From: Kineosporia corallincola
Lineage (GTDB): Bacteria; Actinomycetota; Actinomycetes; Actinomycetales; Kineosporiaceae
Length of the DNA stretch: 64,000 nucleotides
Direction: 5' to 3'
Assembly (NCBI RefSeq): GCF_018499875.1
Contig: NZ_JAHBAY010000018.1
Location: forward strand, 1-64,000
The notes below the pieces were generated by a model. It had not been told where the DNA came from and did not search any database. It saw only the letters and a program-made list of their open reading frames with translations. Positions 7,725 through 15,519 of this stretch are shown here, one piece after another. The position numbers and the translations under genes were made by a program. Each line of letters starts with the position of its first letter. The first letter of the stretch is position 1.

Positions 7725-8564
7725 TCACGGCTCCGGCGGGGCCGGCAGGGCCCGCAGCGCCCGCACGGCGGCGGGCAGGGCCTGCTCCAGCGGCGGCACC
7801 CGTGGGTACCAGAGGCGTTCCCACTCCAGGGAGATCGGCCCCCGGTAACCACCGGCGTCCAGCAGCCGCACGGCCTCGGCCACCGGCACCACGCCGTCGC
7901 CCTGGAGCACCGGCGTGGTGTCCCGGCGGGAGGCGACGTCCTTGATCTGGACGTAACCGTGCCCGGCCCGCAGCAGATCGCCGAGCGCCGCCCAGGTGCC
8001 GGCCGGGGTCTCGCCGACCCGCCAGGGGTGCAGCAGGTCCCAGATCACGGCGACCCCCGGCCCGGCACCGGGCACCTCCAGCGCCCGGTCGGTCAGCCGG
8101 CGCAGGTCGGCGCCCCGGGGGTGCGAGTCGTGGGTCTCCAGGGCCACCCGCACCCCGAGGTCCGCCGCCACCCGCGCGGCCCGGCCGAGGAACCGGGCCG
8201 CGTCGCGTTCGGCCGCGACCCGGTCGCCGGAGGGCGGCGGCACCTGGTCGGGCGGGGCCGGGTGGGCGGGCAGGCCGGGGAACACCCGCACGAAGGGCGC
8301 CCCCAGCGCCGCCGCCAGTTCGAGGTGCCGGTCCAGCACGGCCGGTTCCGGGGGCTCGCCCACCCGCACCCCGGTGGTCAGCGCGAGCAGCCGCACCCGG
8401 TGCCGGTCCAGCAGGTCGTGCAGCCGGGCCGGCTCGGGCGGCGGGGCGTCGGGGTCCAGCCGGAGTTCCAGGTGGGTGGCCCCGTTCCGGGCCATCAGCG
8501 CCAGCACCCGATCGAGCGGATCGTGCGGGGCACCCAGGGTGGACGCTCCGACCGACCGGTTCAC
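7725..8564 (-). CDS. Sugar phosphate isomerase/epimerase-like TIM-barrel protein
   Basis: A 279-residue xylose isomerase-like (AP endonuclease 2 superfamily) TIM barrel. The opening SVGASTLGAPHDPLDRVL followed by THLELRLD, then FVRVFPG, VRVALETHDSH, VAVIWDLLHPW, GYVQIKDV and GPISLEWER, are the usual strand ends, with E, D, H and E metal-ligand candidates in order. I take GTG 8564, 10 bases after the upstream flavoprotein's stop, because the first barrel strand is in frame from there. Last gene of an SDR-flavoprotein-TIM operon. Likely works on an oxidised or epimerised sugar; the substrate cannot be read from sequence. Confidence 0.8.
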   Translation of the reverse strand: MNRSVGASTLGAPHDPLDRVLALMARNGATHLELRLDPDAPPPEPARLHDLLDRHRVRLLALTTGVRVGEPPEPAVLDRHLELAAALGAPFVRVFPGLPAHPAPPDQVPPPSGDRVAAERDAARFLGRAARVAADLGVRVALETHDSHPRGADLRRLTDRALEVPGAGPGVAVIWDLLHPWRVGETPAGTWAALGDLLRAGHGYVQIKDVASRRDTTPVLQGDGVVPVAEAVRLLDAGGYRGPISLEWERLWYPRVPPLEQALPAAVRALRALPAPPEP

Positions 8565-8574
8565 CGGGCGTCCA

Positions 8575-10605
8575 TCAGTACACGCCGCCCCGGTCGCGGA
8601 ACTCCCGCCAGACGTTCTCGAAGAAGTCGTCCAGGTCGGGCATCGGGCGGCGGGGACGCCAGGTGCACTCCACCTCGGCACCGTCCAGCAGAGCCACCTC
8701 CTGCACCTCGTCGTCGAGCGCCCCGGCGTCGAGACGGAACCGGAAGTCCTCGGGCAGGTCGCCGCCCTCCGGCAGGCTACCGGCCGGGTCGGTGTAGAGC
8801 ACCGACCCGCGCGAACGGCCGCCGTGGTCCAGGTAGTCCGACATCGCGCCGAGGTAGACGTGCGCGGTGACGATGATGTCGCGCAGCAGGAACACCCGGT
8901 CGACGGAGCGCCGTGAGCCGCCGTCGGCCACCACCGACCCGTCGTAGGCGAGCAGCAGTTCGCCGACGGTCTTGCGGGCGTCCCGGATCGACTCGGCGGA
9001 GCGCACCGGCCCGGCCTTCTCGCTCATCAGCCGCTGCACCTGGCGGAGCAGGTCCGAGGTGTTGTCGTCGTCCCCACCCTCGGCGTGCCGGGCGGTGGCG
9101 CCGCTCAGCAACTCCACCGCCGCGGCCAGCACGGGCTCCGCCGCGGCGGCGAAAACCGGCTCGTCGAAGGGGTCCTCGACCCGCTGGGCGGCGATGTACT
9201 GGGCCGCCCGGGTGGCGCCCACCTGCCCGCTGTTCAGGGCCGAGCCGCCGGGCCGGTACACGCCGTGCGCACCACCGGCCTCGCCGACCGGGAAGAAGCC
9301 GGTCAGGTTGGACCGCCACCAGGCGTCCACCAGCAGCCCGCCGTTGTTGTGCTGCACGCAGACGTCCACCTCGAGACGCTCGGTCTCCAGGTCGACGCGC
9401 TGGTTGCGGTTCAGGAAGAACTGGTACGCGGGCTCGTTCAGCTGCCGCAGCCGCTGCACCGGCGTGCCGAACAGCGCCCCGGCCCGCTCCAGGTACTCCC
9501 GGGCCTCCGGCGAGATCGCCGAGGCGTCGAGCTCCGGGCGCACCGGGTTGGCGGTGAAGTCCAGCCACACCCGCCGGCCCCGCAGCACGGTCTCGCGATA
9601 GACCAGCAGGTCGACCAGCGACGAACCGTCCCGGGCCTTGCGGATGTCGAACGGCCACTGGTAGCCCTTGAGGAAGACCAGGCTGAGCAGGCGTCCGTAG
9701 TCGTCGATCGCCTCGGTGAGGAATTCCCTGGCGTCGTCCCCGTTTTCGTCGGTCGAGACGAAACGCGGCATCACCTGCATGTAACTGCCGGACACGTTCC
9801 AGCGCGGCCGCACCGAGGCCAGGCCGAACTGCCACTCGGTGAGGTTCTTGCCGCGCACCCCGGCCCGGTAGGGGGCGCCGGACGCGCCCCACTGGCCGTT
9901 CGGGAACACCCGGGTGGCGTACATGCCCGCCGGGCCGCCGGTGGCGTAGACCACGTTGGTGCAGCGCAGCAGGGCGAACGGGCTGCGGTCGCCGTCGAGC
10001 GGCAGGTCCCGGCGCAGCACCAGCAGGCCCGCCACCGCGCCGTCGTGCACCACCAGATCGACCACCCGGCAGTGGTCGAACACCCGGGTTCCGTTGCGGG
10101 CCACCCGCTTCTCCAGCTGCTCCACCATCGAGCGGCTGGTGTAGGGCCCGACCGAGGTGGCGCGGCGGCGCGGGTCGTGGTCGGTGCGGTAGCCGACGAA
10201 CTCGCCGAACCGGTTCTGCGGGAACGGGACACCGAGGTCGCACAGCCGGATGAAGGCGCGGGCCGACAGCGCCGCCTCGACCAGCGCCGTGTCGCCGTCC
10301 ATCGCCCCGCCGGAGAACAGCGTCTGCGCCATCTCACCGACCGAGTCGGCGTCGCCGCCGGAGAGCGTGAGCTTGTAGTAGGTCTGCTTGTCCGACCCGG
10401 CGTTGCGGGAGGAACCGGCGCCGCGGTTGTCGGTGACCATCACCACGTCGGTCTGGCCCAGGTCCCAGAGCCTCTCGGCCGCGCAGTACCCGGCCGAGCC
10501 GGTGCCGACGACGACGGTGTTCGCGGTGATCACGGGGACGGTGCGTCCCGCCAGTTCGACGGTGGGCAGGTCGTCGGCCCAGCCGTCAGGAGGTGCGGTG
10601 GTCAA
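8575..10605 (-). CDS. FAD-dependent oxidoreductase (fumarate reductase/SdhA-like flavoprotein)
   Basis: A 676-residue flavoprotein. A dinucleotide-binding motif (VVVGTGSAGYCAAERL, about 31-46) opens the FAD domain; YATGGPAGMY and FFPVGEAGGAHGVYRPGGSA near residue 430 are FAD-contact motifs of the fumarate reductase/succinate dehydrogenase flavoprotein family. The C-terminal helical domain is present. No iron-sulfur or membrane-anchor subunits are adjacent, so respiratory function is unlikely; oxidation or reduction of a sugar-derived compound with the neighbouring SDR and TIM-barrel protein fits better. The start is TTG 10605, with AGGAGA seven bases upstream; no ATG/GTG competes. Confidence 0.8.
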   Translation of the reverse strand: MTTAPPDGWADDLPTVELAGRTVPVITANTVVVGTGSAGYCAAERLWDLGQTDVVMVTDNRGAGSSRNAGSDKQTYYKLTLSGGDADSVGEMAQTLFSGGAMDGDTALVEAALSARAFIRLCDLGVPFPQNRFGEFVGYRTDHDPRRRATSVGPYTSRSMVEQLEKRVARNGTRVFDHCRVVDLVVHDGAVAGLLVLRRDLPLDGDRSPFALLRCTNVVYATGGPAGMYATRVFPNGQWGASGAPYRAGVRGKNLTEWQFGLASVRPRWNVSGSYMQVMPRFVSTDENGDDAREFLTEAIDDYGRLLSLVFLKGYQWPFDIRKARDGSSLVDLLVYRETVLRGRRVWLDFTANPVRPELDASAISPEAREYLERAGALFGTPVQRLRQLNEPAYQFFLNRNQRVDLETERLEVDVCVQHNNGGLLVDAWWRSNLTGFFPVGEAGGAHGVYRPGGSALNSGQVGATRAAQYIAAQRVEDPFDEPVFAAAAEPVLAAAVELLSGATARHAEGGDDDNTSDLLRQVQRLMSEKAGPVRSAESIRDARKTVGELLLAYDGSVVADGGSRRSVDRVFLLRDIIVTAHVYLGAMSDYLDHGGRSRGSVLYTDPAGSLPEGGDLPEDFRFRLDAGALDDEVQEVALLDGAEVECTWRPRRPMPDLDDFFENVWREFRDRGGVY

Positions 10606-10641
10606 TGAGATCTCCTGTGCTCACTCGGGTTCGGAGGCGGC

Positions 10642-11427
10642 TCAGAGCCGGGGGATGTGCATGCCGCCGTCGACGTGGAAGACCTCACCGGTCGAGTACG
10701 GCGTGTTGCCGGAGGCGAGGATCGCGACCGCGCCGGCCACGTCCTCCGGCCGCCCCCAGCGCGGCATCGGGGCCAGGCCGTTCTCGAAGAGCCGGTCGTA
10801 GCGCTCCTGCACCCCGGCCGTCATGTCGGTGGCGATCACCCCCGGGCGCACCTCGTAGACCAGGATGCCCTCGGGGGCCAGGCGGGCGGCCCACAGCTGG
10901 GTGGCCATGCCGACGCCGGCCTTGGACACGCAGTAGTCGCCGCGGTTGACCGACACGGTGGTGGCCGAGATCGACGAGACGTTGACGACGGTGGCCCGGG
11001 GCAGCGTGTCCGCGCCCAGCTCGATCACCCGGCGGGCGAAGCACTGGGTGAGGAAGTAGGGGCCCCGCAGGTTGATCCCCAGCACCCGGTCGAAGCTCTC
11101 GGCCGTCGCCTCCAGCAGGTCCGCCCGCACCGTCGGCGCCACCCCGGCGTTGTTGACCAGGAGGTCCAGCCGGCCCCAGGCGTCCGTCGCGTCGTCCACC
11201 AGTCTCTGGTGGTCGGCCTGCTCGGCGACGGACCCCTGGACGTACCGCACCCGGCCGGAGTCGCCGGTCAGCTCGGTGAGCTCGTCCAGCAGGTCCTTCG
11301 GGGCCTCACGGGTGGCCAGCACCGACACCGCGTAGCCGTCGGCCAGCAGACGCCGGGTGATGCCCAGCCCGATCCCCCGCGATCCACCGGTGACCAGGGC
11401 GACCGGGCGGCTCGACGGGCGGCTCAA
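10642..11427 (-). CDS. Short-chain dehydrogenase/reductase (3-oxoacyl-reductase-like)
   Basis: A 261-residue classical SDR: cofactor motif TGGSRGIG, NNAG, catalytic Ser in VNVSSISAT, YxxxK as YCVSK, and the C-terminal VDGGMHIPRL end. It probably oxidises or reduces a sugar or sugar acid. There is no ATG near the start of the domain. TTG 11427 begins exactly where SDRs begin, and its bases overlap the stop of an 11-codon leader reading frame (TTGA), suggesting coupled translation. First enzyme of the operon that continues with the flavoprotein (36-base gap) and the TIM-barrel protein. LacI-type operators lie upstream. Confidence 0.85.
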   Translation of the reverse strand: MSRPSSRPVALVTGGSRGIGLGITRRLLADGYAVSVLATREAPKDLLDELTELTGDSGRVRYVQGSVAEQADHQRLVDDATDAWGRLDLLVNNAGVAPTVRADLLEATAESFDRVLGINLRGPYFLTQCFARRVIELGADTLPRATVVNVSSISATTVSVNRGDYCVSKAGVGMATQLWAARLAPEGILVYEVRPGVIATDMTAGVQERYDRLFENGLAPMPRWGRPEDVAGAVAILASGNTPYSTGEVFHVDGGMHIPRL

Positions 11428-11459
11428 CGGGCAGCCTCGTCGGTCACGATGCAGCTCAT
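11424..11459 (-). CDS. Putative 11-residue leader peptide coupled to the SDR gene
   Basis: ATG 11459 follows a strong ribosome-binding site (GGAGG, four-base spacing) and encodes MSCIVTDEAAR, then TGA, which overlaps the SDR's TTG start by the four bases TTGA. The SDR itself has no comparable site of its own, so ribosomes probably load here and restart. It could instead be the authentic N-terminus of the SDR broken by a frameshift, but SDRs of this type begin right at the TTG. No regulatory codon bias is visible. Confidence 0.5.
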   Translation of the reverse strand: MSCIVTDEAAR

Positions 11460-11474
11460 GGTTCCTCCATGTCA

Positions 11475-11517
11475 GGTAAGCGCTTTCCAGTATGCTGCTG
11501 GCACTGAAAGCCCTTTC
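11475..11517. promoter_or_regulatory. Two LacI-type operator candidates upstream of the SDR operon
   Basis: GGTAAGCGCTTTCC (11475-11488) is palindromic with one mismatch and has the central AAGCGCTT typical of LacI-family sites. GAAAGCCCTTTC (11506-11517) is a second, weaker palindrome 31 bases away. They sit just upstream of the leader peptide's ribosome-binding site, where they could block transcription. No LacI-family gene is in the window, so the regulator would be elsewhere. Confidence 0.55.
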
Positions 11518-11655
11518 CCAGAGATGTGGCAAAAGTTGCGACGAACGGTCGCGGGCCGGCGGTCCGGCGAGCCGTCGAACCGCCCGCTTCCGCGAAAAAG
11601 CTCTCTCACCGCGACTTTCACACGAAGTGCCGATTACCGCAGCGGCGAACACGAA

Positions 11656-11685
11656 ATTGGCCAACCTCAGCAGAGGTTGGCCAAT
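11656..11685 (-). terminator. Terminator hairpin downstream of tRNA-Ala copy 2
   Basis: ATTGGCCAACCT (11656-11667) pairs perfectly with AGGTTGGCCAAT (11674-11685), a 12-bp stem with a 6-base loop, six bases beyond the tRNA 3' end, followed on the minus strand by TTTCGTGTTC. Confidence 0.8.
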
Positions 11686-11691
11686 CAGATG

Positions 11692-11764
11692 TGGAGCTGA
11701 GGGGATTCGAACCCCTGACCCCCTCCATGCCATGGAGGTGCGCTACCAGCTGCGCTACAGCCCC
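11692..11764 (-). tRNA. tRNA-Ala (anticodon GGC), copy 2
   Basis: All 73 bases are identical to the gene at 1382-1454: same GGC anticodon, G3-T70 wobble, and no encoded CCA. The flanking terminators differ in sequence, so these are independent transcription units rather than a recent long duplication. Confidence 0.97.
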
Positions 11765-11837
11765 GCCACGCGAAAGGTTCCGCTTGCGCGGCCCCTCGTT
11801 CGGCGTCACCAAACTTTATCCCAACACCCGGGGGGAA

Positions 11838-12797
11838 CTACAAATCGAGACTCTCGGACGCCGGAACCGGGGACGACGAGGAACCGCTGACGACCACCCC
11901 GCCGACCGGCGTGCGCAGCCCCAGGACGTCGTCCAGGGTGACCACCGCGTCCATGCTCACCACCCCGGCGGGCGGCGCACCGGCGACCCGTACGGCGGCC
12001 AGCGCGGTCAGCAGACCGGTGGTCTCGGACTGACCGGTGCCCCAGGTCGACAGCGACCGCCCGGTGCCGCGACTGACGGCGATCACGTGCCAGTCGCTCG
12101 ACCCCAGGTGCGGCGAGTTCGCGATCAGCCCGCGCAGCCGGGGCGCCCGGGCCACGACCGCGAGCGCCGAGGTGGCCGCCCGCGAGCTCAGGGTGAGATA
12201 GCTGCGCACCCGCAGCCCGGTCAGCGTGCGGTCGGGGAAGTCGGCCCGCAGGTAGCGGCGCCGCCGCCCGTCCGGGCCCACCCCGGTCCGGCCCGAGCGC
12301 AGGTTGGGCACCGTGCCGCCCTCGGCCGGGTCATGGATGTCGGTGCCGATCAGCCCGGCGGTCCAGGCCACCGCCGCCGCCCCGTGCGCCTCGCCCGAGC
12401 CGAGCATGACCAGCACGTCGATCTCGTCGTCGGGCTCCGGCTCCAGGGCCGACACCAGCACCGTGCTCAGCCCGGGCACCAGCCCGGCCCCGAGCAGCAC
12501 GCTCGGGCCGGCCAGCCGCTCCAGGTACGAGGCCGTGGCCGAGATCTCCACCAGGGGCGTGGAACCGGTACGCCCGCCGATCCGCGGGTCCTCCACCCCG
12601 GAGGCGTTCACCACCACGTCCACCTCGGCCGCGACCCGCTCCAGCTCGTCCAGGCCCTCCTCACCGGGCAGCGCGATCCGGACTCCCCCGGGGACGGCGG
12701 TGCGCCCGGCGGGCACCACGTCGTTCCCGGTCCGCAGCAGTTCGGCCGTCACCACCCGGCCGACCGCGCCACGTGCCCCCAGCACCAGGGCTTTCAT
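11838..12797 (-). CDS. Saccharopine dehydrogenase-like NAD(P)-binding oxidoreductase
   Basis: A 319-residue protein with an N-terminal Rossmann motif (MKALVLGARGAVGRVVTAELL), VDVVVNASG, and the segment SVLLGAGLVPGLSTVLV characteristic of the saccharopine dehydrogenase-like/trans-acting enoyl reductase group. A true lysine-pathway role is unlikely at this length and in this context. I take ATG 12797, preceded by GGAGG with five-base spacing, over the upstream start at 12809. Divergent from a TetR regulator with matching operators in both promoters, so it is probably the repressor's main target; the substrate is unknown. Confidence 0.72.
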   Translation of the reverse strand: MKALVLGARGAVGRVVTAELLRTGNDVVPAGRTAVPGGVRIALPGEEGLDELERVAAEVDVVVNASGVEDPRIGGRTGSTPLVEISATASYLERLAGPSVLLGAGLVPGLSTVLVSALEPEPDDEIDVLVMLGSGEAHGAAAVAWTAGLIGTDIHDPAEGGTVPNLRSGRTGVGPDGRRRRYLRADFPDRTLTGLRVRSYLTLSSRAATSALAVVARAPRLRGLIANSPHLGSSDWHVIAVSRGTGRSLSTWGTGQSETTGLLTALAAVRVAGAPPAGVVSMDAVVTLDDVLGLRTPVGGVVVSGSSSSPVPASESLDL

Positions 12798-12807
12798 GCC
12801 TACCTCC

Positions 12808-12868
12808 AACCAATCGGTTGGTTTTCACCCTAGGCATCTCTGCGCAGCATCTGCAACCACTCGGTTGG
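12808..12868. promoter_or_regulatory. Paired TetR operators in a divergent promoter
   Basis: AACCAATCGGTTGG (12808-12821) and AACCACTCGGTTGG (12855-12868) are two copies of one near-palindrome, 47 bases apart, each with AACC/GGTT-type arms. The first abuts the ribosome-binding site of the oxidoreductase and the second lies 19 bases before the TetR start, so one repressor could control both genes. Confidence 0.75.
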
Positions 12869-12886
12869 AGTTGTACGGTGGGACAC

Positions 12887-13468
12887 ATGGCATGGGACAC
12901 CGAGGCGACCCGGCGCAAGCTGCTGGAGGCGGGCGTGCGGCAGTTCGCGGCGCACGGCCTCGCGGGCGCCCGGATGGACGCGATCGGCCGGGACGCCGGC
13001 GTCAACAAGGAGCGCGTGTACAAGTACTTCGGCGACAAGCAACAGTTCTTCGCCGCGGTGCTGGCCCACGAGCTGACCGCGCTGCTCGACGGCATCGACG
13101 TCGCCCCGCGGGGCCCGGAGGCGGTGGGTGCCTTCACCGCCGAGCTGTTCGACCGCTGCCGCGACCGCCCGGAGCTGCCCCGGCTGCTGGCCTGGGAGAG
13201 CCTGGAACTGGACCGGGCGGTGGCGCTGGAGCGGCGCCGGCCGATCTGCGCCGACCAGGCCAGCTGCTTCCAGACGGCGGTACCGGGCCTGGACCGGGCC
13301 ACCGCCGAGCACCTGCTGCTGACCGCGGTCACGCTGGTCACCGCCTGCTGGTCACTGGGCCGGATCGGCGAGTCGGTGCTCGGCGCCGAACCCGATCTGG
13401 AACTGCGGCGGGCGGCGATCATCGGCCAGATGACGGCCCTGACCCGAAAAGGGGCGGACCGCGCCTGA
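12887..13468 (+). CDS. TetR-family transcriptional repressor
   Basis: A 193-residue regulator. Residues about 8-54 are the TetR DNA-binding domain (TRRKLLEAGVRQFAAHGLAG, then MDAIGRDAGVNKERVYKYFG and KQQFFAAVL). The rest is the helical ligand-binding/dimer domain, containing three Cys and WESLELDRA. The ATG at 12887 places the HTH at the usual distance from the N-terminus. Faces the oxidoreductase gene across a 90-base promoter containing two matched operators, the standard layout for a repressor controlling itself and its neighbour. The inducer is unknown. Confidence 0.9.
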   Translation: MAWDTEATRRKLLEAGVRQFAAHGLAGARMDAIGRDAGVNKERVYKYFGDKQQFFAAVLAHELTALLDGIDVAPRGPEAVGAFTAELFDRCRDRPELPRLLAWESLELDRAVALERRRPICADQASCFQTAVPGLDRATAEHLLLTAVTLVTACWSLGRIGESVLGAEPDLELRRAAIIGQMTALTRKGADRA

Positions 13469-13496
13469 TCACGGCCAATTTCTCGTGGCCGTGATC
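13467..13496. terminator. Bidirectional terminator between tetR-type gene and kdgK
   Basis: GATCACGGCCA (13467-13477) pairs perfectly with TGGCCGTGATC (13486-13496). Outside it GGGGCGGAC (13451-13459) and GTCCGCCCC also pair, extending the hairpin. The stem begins within the TetR stop codon and separates two convergent genes. Confidence 0.75.
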
Positions 13497-13535
13497 TTGC
13501 GCCGTCCGCCCCTGACCGACCTGCCGGTCAGCTGA

Positions 13536-14639
13536 TCACCGGTCCACGCGGGCGCTCCCGCCGCCGGCCAGCTTGATCACCTCGGCCCGGGTGGCCATCG
13601 AGGTGTCGCCGGGCGTGGTCATCGCCAGGGCGCCGTGCGCGGCGCCGTACTCCACCGCCACGCTCAGCGGCTGACCCTCGAGCAGGCCGAAAGCCAGCCC
13701 GGAGGCGAAGGAGTCGCCACCACCGACGCGGTCGAGGATCTCCAGGCCGGGCCGCTGCGTGGAGCGCACCAGGCCCTCCTCCCGCGACCAGGCGATGGCG
13801 CCCCAGTCGTTCACCGTGGCGGAGCGGACCGTGCGCAGGGTGGTCGCGATCACCCTGAAGTTCGGGTACGCGCCGGCCACCCGGTCGATCATCTTGCCGA
13901 ACGCCTCCACCTCGATCGAGGAGATGTTCTCGTCCACCCCCTCGACCTCGAAACCGAGCGAGGCGGTGAAATCCTCCTCGTTGCCGATCATCACGTCGAC
14001 GTGCGGCGCGATCTCCCGGTTCACCTCGCGGGCCCGCTCCTGGCCGCCGATCGCCTTCCAGAGGCTGGGGCGGTAGTTCAGGTCGTAGGACACCACGGTG
14101 CCGTGCGCACGGGCCGCCTTCACCGCGGCCAGGACCGTCTCGGCGGTGGTGTCGGACAGCGCCGCGTAGATGCCACCGGTGTGCAGCCAGCGCACGCCGA
14201 GCTCACCGAACAGGTGGTCCCAGTCCACGTCGTCGGCCCGTAACTGGCTGGCGGCGGTCAGGCCCCGGTCGGACACCCCGACCGCACCGCGCACACCGAA
14301 GCCGCGCTCGGTGAAGTTCAGGCCGTTGCGCACCGTGCGGCCGATGCCGTCATAGGGAACCCACTTGATCAGCGAGGTGTCAACCCCACCCTGGAGCACG
14401 AAATCCTCGATCAGCCGGCCGATCTCGTTGTCGGCCAGGGCCGTCACCACACCGGTGCGCAGACCGAAGGCGCGCCGCAGACCGCGGGCCACGTTGTACT
14501 CGCCCCCGCCCTCGAAGGCGCGGAACGAGCGGGCCGTGCGGATGCGCCCCTCCCCCGGGTCGAGGCGCAGCATGATCTCCCCCAGCGAGACCGCGTCGTA
14601 GCGGGTCTCGGCGGCGGATCGGGTCGGCAGGGCGGACAT
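13536..14639 (-). CDS. kdgK: 2-dehydro-3-deoxygluconokinase (KDG kinase)
   Basis: A 367-residue PfkB-family sugar kinase that phosphorylates 2-keto-3-deoxygluconate to KDPG. Visible motifs: GEIMLRLDP at the N-terminus, FEGGGEYNVARGLRRAFG (substrate-side PfkB signature) and DRVGGGDSFASGLAFGLL, the C-terminal signature with the catalytic Asp. The usual GAGD reads GGGD here. GAGAGG precedes the ATG. It lies 60 bases downstream of eda on the same strand, so the pair makes KDPG and splits it. Assignment rests on family motifs plus the eda neighbour and the kdu genes 2-3 kb away. Confidence 0.9.
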   Translation of the reverse strand: MSALPTRSAAETRYDAVSLGEIMLRLDPGEGRIRTARSFRAFEGGGEYNVARGLRRAFGLRTGVVTALADNEIGRLIEDFVLQGGVDTSLIKWVPYDGIGRTVRNGLNFTERGFGVRGAVGVSDRGLTAASQLRADDVDWDHLFGELGVRWLHTGGIYAALSDTTAETVLAAVKAARAHGTVVSYDLNYRPSLWKAIGGQERAREVNREIAPHVDVMIGNEEDFTASLGFEVEGVDENISSIEVEAFGKMIDRVAGAYPNFRVIATTLRTVRSATVNDWGAIAWSREEGLVRSTQRPGLEILDRVGGGDSFASGLAFGLLEGQPLSVAVEYGAAHGALAMTTPGDTSMATRAEVIKLAGGGSARVDR

Positions 14640-14699
14640 CGGTGGTCCTCTCGGTCAGTTTCGTTGTTCGGTTCGGTTTTTCAGACGGTGGACGTCGGA

Positions 14700-15338
14700 T
14701 CAGGGACGCAGGGAGGTCGCCAGCGCGACGGCCTCGGCGACGAGCTCACGCACGCCCTCACCGTTGCCCTCGTTGATCAGCGCGCGCGGAACCATCCACG
14801 AGCCGCCCACCGCGGCGACCGACTCCAGGGCCAGGTACTCGCCCAGGTTGCCGGTGCCGACACCGCCGGTCGGCACGAACCGCACCCCGGTGAACGGCGC
14901 CGCCAGGGCCGAGATCGCCCTGGCCCCACCGGAGGTGCCGGCCGGGAAGAACTTCACCGTGGTCAGCCCGAGCTCCAGGGCCGCCTGCACCTCGGTCGCG
15001 GTGACCGCGCCGGGCAGGGCCAGCACGCCGTGCTCCTGGGCGCGCTCGACGACGGCACGGTTGGTGCCCGGCGACACGACGTAGGCGGCACCGGCCGCCA
15101 CCGCCTCGTCCACCTGCGCGGGCGTCAGCACCGTGCCGGCGCCGACCAGCACGTCGCCGCGGGCGGCGATGGCGCGGATCGCGTCGGCCGCGGCCGCCGT
15201 ACGGAACGTCACCTCCGCCACCGGCAGGCCACCGGCGACGAGCGCCGTGGCGAGCGTGTCGGCCTGCTTCGCATCGTCGATCACCACGACGGGGACCAGC
15301 CGGTTGCCGGCCAGCTGCTTCAGTACGGCCTCGGTCAC
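14700..15338 (-). CDS. eda: KDPG / 2-keto-4-hydroxyglutarate aldolase
   Basis: A 212-residue class I aldolase cleaving 2-keto-3-deoxy-6-phosphogluconate to pyruvate and glyceraldehyde-3-phosphate. The Schiff-base Lys is in TVKFFPAG, the general-acid Glu in VAEVTFRT, and GAGTVLTP, SPGTN and FVPTGGV mark other barrel strands. Length matches the family. Starts at GTG 15338 with GGAG seven bases upstream. First gene of the eda-kdgK operon; divergent from an IclR-type regulator with a palindrome beside the eda promoter. Confidence 0.93.
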   Translation of the reverse strand: MTEAVLKQLAGNRLVPVVVIDDAKQADTLATALVAGGLPVAEVTFRTAAAADAIRAIAARGDVLVGAGTVLTPAQVDEAVAAGAAYVVSPGTNRAVVERAQEHGVLALPGAVTATEVQAALELGLTTVKFFPAGTSGGARAISALAAPFTGVRFVPTGGVGTGNLGEYLALESVAAVGGSWMVPRALINEGNGEGVRELVAEAVALATSLRP

Positions 15339-15369
15339 GATCAGCTCCGTTTCGTACAGCGCAACGCGC

Positions 15370-15417
15370 GTTTCGCGGTGCGATACGATTCTGGCACGTC
15401 CGGGACGCCCGGTTCAA
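15370..15417 (-). promoter_or_regulatory. eda promoter with an IclR-type operator
   Basis: On the minus strand TTGAAC (complement of 15412-15417) and CAGAAT (complement of 15388-15393) are separated by 18 bases, a fair -35/-10 pair. Immediately downstream, GTTTCGCGGTGCGATAC (15370-15386) is a 17-bp palindrome with one mismatch, placed where a bound IclR-type protein would block transcription. Another GTTTCG lies about 20 bases further on. Confidence 0.55.
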
Positions 15418-15519
15418 CACGAGTCGGCTACTGCTGTCGCCGAACGGACGGGGTCCGCACCCAGCCCCCGAGAAGGCGCCCTACGCTGGCGCGATGACGA
15501 ATCTGACGGAGCTGACCGG

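Noticed and set aside
1455-11691. Treating the whole segment between the two tRNA-Ala genes as a genomic island
   Set aside because: No integrase, composition matches the rest of the genome, and both tRNAs have complete independent terminators; kept only as a lower-interest observation.
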